DNA from: SVTX01 sp045542075
GTDB taxonomy: Bacteria; Bacillota; Clostridia; Oscillospirales; CAG-272
DNA: 64,000 nucleotides
Assembly: GCA_045542075.1 (NCBI GenBank)
Contig: JAZQKI010000047.1
Location: 1-64,000, forward strand
Direction: 5' to 3'
Positions 57,469 to 64,000 of the stretch are shown here, piece after piece. Every line of letters starts with the position of its first letter. Position 1 is the first letter of the stretch. The position numbers and the translations under genes were made by a program. The notes beneath the pieces are model-generated. The model did not search any database. It saw only the letters and a program-made list of their open reading frames with translations, and was not told the DNA's origin.

Positions 57469-59851
57469 ATTTAAGGTCAACCACGGTGACACCGCCGTCT
57501 CCCTCGCCCCACTGTCCTATACGGAAGGAGGCAACTCTTTTATCCGTACGCAAAAAGCCCCAAAGAGCATTCTTAAGCGCGCCGGTTCCCTTGCCGTGTA
57601 TAAGCCTTACCCTGCTGATACCCGCCATATACGCCCGATCAAAATATTTATCAACCGTAAGCCAAGCCTCGTCTCCCGTCATACCGCGCAGGTCTATCTC
57701 GTCCTTAAAAGACGTATTTCTTGCAACAGTATATCCCGAGCCCGTGGGCTTTTGCTGTTTTTTCTCCTGCTTCTGCGCCCTTATGCGCAGGTCCTTTATA
57801 TTGACACGCGTTTTGAAAATTCCCGCCTGTATCTGCACGTTGCCCGATTTATCCATATCGGATACAACGTCTGCATCCTTGCCGAGAGTGACGACATATA
57901 CCTTGTCGCCCTTCTTTACCTTCTCGGGCTTGGACATGCTCTCGTCCTCTCGGACCTCCTCAACGGGATTGTACTTGTCCTCATTTGCGCGGATATGCTC
58001 ACGCACCGCGCGGCGAGTTCTTGCTATCTCGTCGCCAAGATTTTCCGCGTCCTTTTTCTTGCGGAGCTTATCCATCTCCTCAAGTATATAGTCGCTGGAC
58101 GCCTTTGCGGATGCCACAAGCGCCGCAGCCCTTTGCTGCGCCCTCTCAAGCTCGCGCTCGGAGGCCTCAAGCCTTGCCTTTATCTGCTTTTCGGCTTCAG
58201 ATTTGAACTTCTCATAGTCGCTTCGCATCTGCTCGGCTTCGTCGCGATATCTGTCCATCTCAACTCTGCTCTGCTCAAGCTGACCTATAACGTCCTCAAA
58301 TTTTCTGTTGTTTGAGCTTATGTGAAGCTCGGCATTTTGAATTATCTCGGTTGAAAGTCCAAGACGCTCGGAAATCGCAAACGCGTTGGATTTACCCGGC
58401 GTTCCGATTATAAGCTTATACGTGGGCTTTAGCGTCTCAACGTCAAACTCGCACGAAGCGTTTCTCACGCCCGCGGTATCAAGCGCGTACGCCTTAAGCT
58501 CGGCGTAATGCGTGGTAGCCGCGCATAGCGCGCCTTTTTTTCTAACGTAGTCTATAATTGACACAGCAAGAGCCGCTCCCTCGACGGGATCAGTTCCTAC
58601 TCCAAGCTCATCAAACAGCACAAGGCTTCTGTCAGTGACTCTGTCAAGGAATGACACGATATTTACCATGTGCGACGAGAATGTAGAGAGCGATTGCTCT
58701 ATGCTCTGCTCGTCACCTATGTCCACAAGGATGTCCTCAAAAATACACACCGAGGAGCCGTCGTCACACGGAATATGAAGTCCCGCTTGCGCCATAATAG
58801 CAAACAGTCCAAGCGTTTTGAGCGACACCGTCTTACCGCCCGTGTTGGGACCCGTGATAATCATAGTGTCAAAATCTCCGCCAAGACGGATATTTATCGG
58901 CACCACACGGGATCTGTCAATAAGGGGATGTCTTGCGCGCTTGAGGTTCATTATCTTGTCGCCTGTCACGGTTGGCGAGGTGGCGTTCATGGATATTGAC
59001 ATCTGCGCGCATGCAAAGTAAAACGCAAGGTCATTTATATTTCTGTAATCAAGCCATATTCTGTCGGAATACTCTGCAACGAGTGACGAAAGCTCGGAGA
59101 GTATTCTCTCTATCTCATGCTCTTCCTTGGACTCAAGCACGCGCAGCTCGTTGTTGGCCTCAACAACCTGAGCAGGCTCAACAAATATTGTCGCTCCCGA
59201 CGAGGACGTGTCATGAATAAGTCCCTTGACCTCATTTTTACACTCCGCCTTCACGGGAATAACGTATCTTCCGTTTCTCGTGGTCACTATATTCTCCTGA
59301 AGATACTTTGAATGTGAGCCGCCCTGCACGTATTTTTGCAAAGTTTCCTTTATTCTGCTGTTGGTCGCTCTTATCTGACGGCGGATATTCGCAAGCGTCG
59401 GCGAAGCTTCGTCGGCAATCAATTCCTCGGAAATTATAGCCCGCGTTATTCTTTCCTCAAGAGTTTTATTGGGTATAAGCCTGTCAAAGATGACATCAAG
59501 CGAGGTATCGAAAATATGATTTCCGTAGCAATAGTCCGTAAGTGTGCGTGCGGTCTTAAGCACTCCTGCCACGTTCAGAAGCTCTATTGGGGCAAGCGTT
59601 GCGCCCTTTTCTGCGCGCTCGCAGGATTCGGATATATCCTTAACTCCGCCAAATGACGGCATACCCTTTTCGTTTATAAGTCTTTTTGCGTCTGTTGTGA
59701 ATTTCTGACGGCGCACCACGACGTCAATATCATCTGACGGCGAGAGCATTCTTGCCATTGATTTTGACCCTTCCGTAGGTGCAAATGTAGCCAGAAGCTC
59801 GCATATTTTATTAAATTCAAGCGAGTTTAAGGTTTTTTGACAAAAGCCCAT
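57467..59851 (-). CDS. mutS2: MutS2 (recombination-suppressing/ribosome-rescue ATPase with Smr domain)
   Basis: A 794-aa MutS-family ATPase. The core ATPase has Walker A TGPNTGGKTVSLKT near residues 337-350 and FDELGVGTDPVEGAAL, a long coiled coil spans about 520-640, and the C-terminal Smr nuclease domain carries DLRGMTGDEAWLTVDKY and the HGKGTGALKNAL motif. In Bacillus it suppresses recombination and splits collided ribosomes. ATG 59851 follows GGAGGGATTTTTG. It lies 24 nt after dxs on one transcript. Confidence 0.95.
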   Translation of the reverse strand: MGFCQKTLNSLEFNKICELLATFAPTEGSKSMARMLSPSDDIDVVVRRQKFTTDAKRLINEKGMPSFGGVKDISESCERAEKGATLAPIELLNVAGVLKTARTLTDYCYGNHIFDTSLDVIFDRLIPNKTLEERITRAIISEELIADEASPTLANIRRQIRATNSRIKETLQKYVQGGSHSKYLQENIVTTRNGRYVIPVKAECKNEVKGLIHDTSSSGATIFVEPAQVVEANNELRVLESKEEHEIERILSELSSLVAEYSDRIWLDYRNINDLAFYFACAQMSISMNATSPTVTGDKIMNLKRARHPLIDRSRVVPINIRLGGDFDTMIITGPNTGGKTVSLKTLGLFAIMAQAGLHIPCDDGSSVCIFEDILVDIGDEQSIEQSLSTFSSHMVNIVSFLDRVTDRSLVLFDELGVGTDPVEGAALAVSIIDYVRKKGALCAATTHYAELKAYALDTAGVRNASCEFDVETLKPTYKLIIGTPGKSNAFAISERLGLSTEIIQNAELHISSNNRKFEDVIGQLEQSRVEMDRYRDEAEQMRSDYEKFKSEAEKQIKARLEASERELERAQQRAAALVASAKASSDYILEEMDKLRKKKDAENLGDEIARTRRAVREHIRANEDKYNPVEEVREDESMSKPEKVKKGDKVYVVTLGKDADVVSDMDKSGNVQIQAGIFKTRVNIKDLRIRAQKQEKKQQKPTGSGYTVARNTSFKDEIDLRGMTGDEAWLTVDKYFDRAYMAGISRVRLIHGKGTGALKNALWGFLRTDKRVASFRIGQWGEGDGGVTVVDLK

Positions 59852-59875
59852 CAAAAATCCCTCCCTTTCTGATTT

Positions 59876-61768
59876 TTACTTTATCAAATTTCTTGCTATC
59901 TCAACAAGACTGTCCGAATCGATTCCCGCGCTCCTGTATATATGCTCTTTCCTTGTTTGAATCACGAAATCGTCAGACGCGGCTATATCATATCTTATGC
60001 CGTCTAGTCCGCCGAGCATACGCAAGGCTTCGGCAAGCATCATACCAAATCCGCCCGCCTTTATCTCCTCCTCAACGAATACTATCGCTTTGGGTGAGGT
60101 CTCTTTTGTTATCTCAAGAATCTCACCTGCAAGCTTGTCATACGGTGAGATATATTCGCACAGAGCAACCTTTGACGATACGCCGCGCGCAGTCAAAATC
60201 TCCTTTGCCTTTAAGCATTCCGACGCTATTCTGCCGTGGGTTATATACAGCACATCAGTCTGTCCGCCCACATCGGTCCTGACACCTATTTTATCAAAAT
60301 TTTTATCCTTGTAGAAGGTATCCGCGAGGATCTGCTGTTCACTTCCGCTGGGGTATCTGACAGCAGAGACCTTGTCGGTTGACATAGCCCGCTCAAGTGA
60401 CGCGGAAAGTCCTCCGTACGTGACGGGAGTGTATATTTCAACACCGGGTATATGAGAGAGAAACGCCACGTCAAATATTCCGTGGTGTGTCGCTCCGTCC
60501 GCGGCGTTAAGTCCCGCACGGTCAATGGCGATCACCATAGGTAACTGCTGGAGCGCCGCGTCGTGGATTATCTGGTCATAGCTTCGCTGAAGGAAGGTAG
60601 AATATATGGCGCACACAGGCTTATATCCGTTAGCAGAAAGCCCCGCACCAAATGTTACGGCATGCTCCTCCGCAATTCCCACGTCAAAAAATCTATCGGG
60701 ATATGCCGCCTCAAAGCCGTCAAGTCCCGTTCCATAACTCATAGCGGCGGTAATAGCGCATATTTTTTCATCATTTTGCGCCATATCGCAAAGTATTCTG
60801 CCAAACTCCTGAGAAAAGCTGTTCTCCGACTTTTCAATACCCGCGGGGCGCAAGCCGTGATATTCTCCAGGGCTTGTCTCCGCAGGCTCATAGCCCTTGC
60901 CTTTTTGAGTTTTTACGTGAATAATAACGCTCTCGCTCGCCTTTTTAGCCTCTTTTATGAGCGCATCAATATCCTCAAAGTTATTTCCGTCGGCAGGGCC
61001 GAGGTAATAAAGACCGAGATCCTCAAAATAGTTACTTCCGTAAAGCGCGTTCTTGATATATTTTTTAGCCTTGCGCATAAACGAGAAAAGCGGTTTACCG
61101 ATAAGGGGTATTTTGCTTATAACTCTGCCCGTAATTCTTTTGGCGTTAAAATATCCCGTTTTTTTGCGAAGCTTTGCCATGCTTTTTGCAAAGCGTCCGA
61201 TATTTTTGGATATCGACATTTCATTCTCATTGAGAATAATAATAAGCCTAAGTCCTTTTTTACAGTTGTTGAGTGCCTCGTGCACCATACCGCCCGTAAA
61301 CGCGCCGTCACCAAGCACTACCACTGTATAAGCATCGCTACCCGCAAGCTTGTCTGCCTCAGCAAAGCCAAGTCCCGCCGATAGAGACGTTGAGCTGTGT
61401 CCCGCTCCAAAGCAATCGTATTCGCTTTCCATTCTTTTTGTAAAGCCAGAAAGTCCTCCGCTCTGTCGCAAATTGTCAAAGTCGTTATATCTTCCCGTTA
61501 TGATCTTGTGTATATAGCTCTGGTGTCCAACATCAAAAATAACGTGATCATGAGGACAGTCAAAGTTTCTGTGTATAGCTACAGAAAGCTCTACCGCTCC
61601 GAGATTGGATGCAAGATGTCCGCCGTTCTCACTTACTCGCTTAACAAGAAAATCCCTTATTTCCTCGCAGAGAGCGGGCATTTCGTCATCGCCGTAGGAC
61701 TTGAGGTCAGTGGGCGAATTTATCTTGCCGAGATATTTATATGAGTTGTTATTGATATTATCGCTCAC
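59876..61768 (-). CDS. dxs: 1-deoxy-D-xylulose-5-phosphate synthase
   Basis: A 630-aa thiamine-diphosphate enzyme making DXP from pyruvate and glyceraldehyde-3-phosphate, first step of the MEP isoprenoid pathway. GGHLASNLGAVELSVA near residue 46-61, GAGHSSTSLSAGLG near 121-134, the ThDP motif VVLGDGAFTGGMVHEALNN near 150-168, and FDVGIAEEHAVTFGAGLS near 365-382 with the catalytic Glu are seen. Length is normal. It is expressed from 61803-61831. Confidence 0.96.
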   Translation of the reverse strand: MSDNINNNSYKYLGKINSPTDLKSYGDDEMPALCEEIRDFLVKRVSENGGHLASNLGAVELSVAIHRNFDCPHDHVIFDVGHQSYIHKIITGRYNDFDNLRQSGGLSGFTKRMESEYDCFGAGHSSTSLSAGLGFAEADKLAGSDAYTVVVLGDGAFTGGMVHEALNNCKKGLRLIIILNENEMSISKNIGRFAKSMAKLRKKTGYFNAKRITGRVISKIPLIGKPLFSFMRKAKKYIKNALYGSNYFEDLGLYYLGPADGNNFEDIDALIKEAKKASESVIIHVKTQKGKGYEPAETSPGEYHGLRPAGIEKSENSFSQEFGRILCDMAQNDEKICAITAAMSYGTGLDGFEAAYPDRFFDVGIAEEHAVTFGAGLSANGYKPVCAIYSTFLQRSYDQIIHDAALQQLPMVIAIDRAGLNAADGATHHGIFDVAFLSHIPGVEIYTPVTYGGLSASLERAMSTDKVSAVRYPSGSEQQILADTFYKDKNFDKIGVRTDVGGQTDVLYITHGRIASECLKAKEILTARGVSSKVALCEYISPYDKLAGEILEITKETSPKAIVFVEEEIKAGGFGMMLAEALRMLGGLDGIRYDIAASDDFVIQTRKEHIYRSAGIDSDSLVEIARNLIK

Positions 61769-61802
61769 GTCGCAAGCCTCCTTTGATAATCTATACTGAA
61801 TT

Positions 61803-61831
61803 ATTATATCACATACTCCGCGTTTTGTGAA
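61803..61831 (-). promoter_or_regulatory. Promoter for dxs-mutS2
   Basis: On the minus strand TTCACA (61831-61826), 17 nt, TATAAT (61808-61803), followed by AAAGGAGG before the dxs start. Confidence 0.75.
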
Positions 61832-61889
61832 GAGCTTTCCTGAAATTTGCTTACAATAATTTGATCCGCCGCAAATTTCATCAAATCCC

Positions 61890-61918
61890 TTGACAAAATC
61901 GATGATTTTATGTATAAT
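61890..61918 (+). promoter_or_regulatory. Perfect-consensus SigA promoter for the CNNM genes
   Basis: TTGACA (61890-61895), 17 nt, TATAAT (61913-61918), divergent from the dxs promoter. Confidence 0.88.
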
Positions 61919-61983
61919 TGAATATTATAATGTGAAAGTTTATGCTTTCGCAAATAGTGAAAAAAGGAGACACATTTTCCATA

Positions 61984-63321
61984 ATGGACGGCGACAGTCG
62001 AAGTTTACTTGTAATCTTCATCATTTTCGTTTTGCTCTGCGCATACTTTTCCTGCACTGAGAGCGCAATATCCCGAATGAATAAGATCAGGGTGAAAAGC
62101 ATGGCGGAGGACGGAAACAAAAAAGCAAAAAAAGCCCTTTATATCTCAAACAATTATGAAAAGGCTCTCACTACCCTTCTCATCGGCAACAATATAGCCA
62201 ATATTGCCGCGGCATCCGTTGCGACACTTCTGGTTATGAATATGCTTGAAAACAGCACTCTTGACGAGGGTGTTAAGGGTACAATCGCAACTATTGCAAC
62301 CACGTTTATCCTCTTTTTATTCGGAGAAATGATCCCAAAAAGCTTTGCGGGCGACAGACCAATCGGCGCGGCACTTGCTTGCTCGCCTCCGCTAAAGTTC
62401 CTTATGAAGATCTTATCCCCTCTCGCGGCATTATTTGCTAAAATATCCAGTGCCATAACAAATCTTTTCAAGGCAGAGGAGGAGCCCTCCATTACGGAGG
62501 AGGAGCTGTACGATATAATAGAGACAGCCGAGGAGGAAGGCGTTGTTGACGAGGATCAAAGCGATCTTTTCAAATCTGCAATAGAATTTTCAGACACAAC
62601 GGTCAGGGACGTTATGACAATGCGCGAGGACATCTGCGCACTCGACGTCTCAATGCCTAACCGAGAGATAATGCTTAAAATACGCGGGGCGAATTATTCC
62701 AGACTCCCCGTTTATGACGGCGACATTGATAATATAATCGGCACTCTTCCCATTCGAAGCTTTATAAGGGAATATTACAAAAACCCCTCACTTGACGTGC
62801 GTTCCCTTCTAGTCCCTCCCTTTTTTGTAAAGACGGACGCGAAGATAGATGACGTTCTGAGTGTTATGCGTCAGCACAAGTTTTATCTTGCCGCGGTAAG
62901 CGGAGCAAACGGTGAAACTCTTGGACTTGTCACCATAGAGGATTTCCTTGAGGAGCTTGTTGGCGAGATCTGGGACGAGGATGAGATCATAGATAATAAC
63001 TTCCAGAAGCTCGGCGGAAATAAATTCCGCATAATCACTAAAATGACGGTTGCGGAGGCGTTTTCAAGAATGAAAATAGCACCGCCCGCACCTCAGATAG
63101 CAAGACGTCCCATACTTTCGTGGGTAGTCAAGGAATTCGGCAGAATGCCCGAGGAGGAGGACTCCTTCTCTTATGAAAACCTTGAGGTCACAATTGACAC
63201 CGTGGAAAACGGCAAGGTCACTTTTGTGGAAATTAAAATAATAGATGAGCCTCAGCTCAATAACACTGCCGTCCCTGTTGAGGAAAGCATTAAGATAGTG
63301 GGAGGTGAGGACATATTATGA
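61984..63321 (+). CDS. CNNM/CorC-type membrane transporter (hemolysin C family)
   Basis: A 445-aa protein: an N-terminal DUF21 membrane domain (about 1-185, four helices, with YFSCTESAISRMNKIRVKS and LIGNNIANIAAAS and FGEMIPKSFAG), a CBS-domain pair (about 200-330: VRDVMTMREDICALDV, VMRQHKFYLAAVS), and a C-terminal CorC_HlyC domain. Proteins of this type export Mg2+ or other divalent ions. I use ATG 61984; the GGAG upstream is spaced about 14 nt, longer than usual, and an ATG at 61942 has no clear site, so the start is uncertain. The next homologue overlaps by 4 nt. Confidence 0.87.
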   Translation: MDGDSRSLLVIFIIFVLLCAYFSCTESAISRMNKIRVKSMAEDGNKKAKKALYISNNYEKALTTLLIGNNIANIAAASVATLLVMNMLENSTLDEGVKGTIATIATTFILFLFGEMIPKSFAGDRPIGAALACSPPLKFLMKILSPLAALFAKISSAITNLFKAEEEPSITEEELYDIIETAEEEGVVDEDQSDLFKSAIEFSDTTVRDVMTMREDICALDVSMPNREIMLKIRGANYSRLPVYDGDIDNIIGTLPIRSFIREYYKNPSLDVRSLLVPPFFVKTDAKIDDVLSVMRQHKFYLAAVSGANGETLGLVTIEDFLEELVGEIWDEDEIIDNNFQKLGGNKFRIITKMTVAEAFSRMKIAPPAPQIARRPILSWVVKEFGRMPEEEDSFSYENLEVTIDTVENGKVTFVEIKIIDEPQLNNTAVPVEESIKIVGGEDIL

Positions 63322-64000
63322 ATTACCCGCTCTATCTTTTAGTCATACTTATTTGTTTGGTCTTTGCCGCATTCTTTGCCGGCAGTGAGAGCGCATTCAA
63401 CTCGGCAAACATAGCAAGACTTAAAAAATGCGCCGAGTCAGGCTCAAAGTCGTCAAAGCTCGCGTACGAGATCGCAGACAATTTTACACTGTCGTTATCG
63501 ACAATTCTAATAGGAAATAACCTTGCAAACGCTGCAGCATCAACTGCCGCAACAGTGATCGCTATAGGACTCCTCGGCGAAAAGCTTGAGAGCCTTGCGT
63601 CCTTGCTTGCAACAGTAGTACTTACCATTATTGTTCTTATCTTTGGTGAGATAATCCCCAAGGTAATAGGAAAGAAATACGCGGATAAAATTGCGAAGAC
63701 TGTAGCCTTCCCTATTCGCGCGCTTACGTTTGTTCTTTACCCCATCGTGCTTTTGGTCACCCTGCTTGCAAAGGGACTTTCAAAGCTCTGGGGCAAGGAG
63801 GAGTCCGAAAACTCTCCCACCGTCACGGAGGATGAGCTTTCAACCATAATCGACACCGTCGAGGAGGAGGGCGTTATCGACGAGGACCAAAGTGAACTGC
63901 TTCAGTCCACTCTTGACTTCCAGGATACCACAGTCGAGGAGATAATGACCGCACGTGTCAATATGATAGATATTGACATTGAGGACAACCCCGAAAACAT
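63318..64000 (+). CDS. Second CNNM/CorC-type membrane protein (3' end beyond window)
   Basis: The ATG at 63318 overlaps the previous stop (ATGA) and follows GGAGGTGAGG. About 227 residues are visible: a DUF21 domain beginning MNYPLYLLVILICLVFAAFF, with FAGSESAFNSANIARLKK, ILIGNNLANAAAS and FGEIIPKVIG, then TEDELSTIIDTVEEEGVIDEDQ and the start of the CBS region. It is a tandem paralogue of the preceding gene (ESAxxxxNxxR, IGNNLAN and IPK segments align). The rest lies beyond the window. Confidence 0.88.
   Translation, partial: MNYPLYLLVILICLVFAAFFAGSESAFNSANIARLKKCAESGSKSSKLAYEIADNFTLSLSTILIGNNLANAAASTAATVIAIGLLGEKLESLASLLATVVLTIIVLIFGEIIPKVIGKKYADKIAKTVAFPIRALTFVLYPIVLLVTLLAKGLSKLWGKEESENSPTVTEDELSTIIDTVEEEGVIDEDQSELLQSTLDFQDTTVEEIMTARVNMIDIDIEDNPEN

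Noticed and set aside
1..64000. CRISPR array, prophage or IS transposase
   Set aside because: No regularly spaced repeats with unique spacers, no phage structural genes and no transposase frames were found.

Overview
The window reads as one contiguous chromosome segment of a low-to-mid GC anaerobic member of the Bacillota, class Clostridia, probably an uncultured gut lineage. The gene families point there (IreB, YlxM, KhpA, MutS2, McsA/ClpC, HrcA, LiaF/LytTR, a Na+-pumping decarboxylase, DUF1540). So do the very regular promoters: TTGACA-like and TATAAT-like boxes with 17-nt spacing at most sites I could find. No genus can be named from sequence alone. There is no prophage, CRISPR array, plasmid or insertion sequence with a transposase gene.

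Layout. 1-186: repeat and tRNA-like debris. 200-3130: leftward BspA-type LRR lipoprotein and an M50 membrane protease. 3275-5836: ireB, ribF and a D,D-carboxypeptidase homologue that lacks key active-site residues. 6026-11402: apgM, lepB, rbgA, rnhB, yraN and thrC. 11463-15960: a DUF1540 protein, a phosphoesterase, then tig-clpP-clpX. 15991-22455 (leftward): MBL-fold hydrolase, two membrane proteins of unknown role, greA, an S41 protease, a PucR/CdaR-type regulator and rsmE. 22762-27712 (leftward): sodium-pumping decarboxylase with two different carboxyltransferase genes. 27967-31921: mcsA, a degenerate mcsB and clpC, with no ctsR. 32061-32267: MITE-like element. 32338-35315 (leftward): galactose/UDP-sugar genes. 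35484-37796: NMT1/SsuA-type ABC importer. 37947-39154 (leftward): LiaF-like protein with a LytTR regulator. 39447-45277 (leftward): hrcA-grpE-dnaK-dnaJ-prmA under a CIRCE operator. 45511-51470 (leftward): a Dlt-like envelope-modification operon headed by a transglutaminase. 51678-54052: ylxM-ffh-rpsP-khpA. 54105-57321 (leftward): a DUF2974 hydrolase, glmM and a left-handed beta-helix protein. 57467-61768 (leftward): mutS2 and dxs. 61984-end: two tandem CNNM/CorC-type membrane proteins, the second cut by the window edge.

How the parts fit. Protein quality control dominates: trigger factor, ClpXP, ClpC with McsA/McsB, and the HrcA-controlled DnaK system. Energy and carbon genes (oxaloacetate decarboxylase pump, apgM, thrC, galactose use) suit a fermentative anaerobe with a sodium economy. 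Envelope genes (carboxypeptidase homologue, Dlt-like operon, LiaF/LytTR, GlmM) form a second theme.

The points most worth following are two pseudoenzyme candidates in otherwise standard operons (the D,D-carboxypeptidase homologue and McsB), the Dlt-like operon with a transglutaminase and a Cys-for-Ser SGNH protein, the decarboxylase operon with two carboxyltransferases, and the autoregulated-looking LytTR promoter. Most other regions are ordinary housekeeping DNA.
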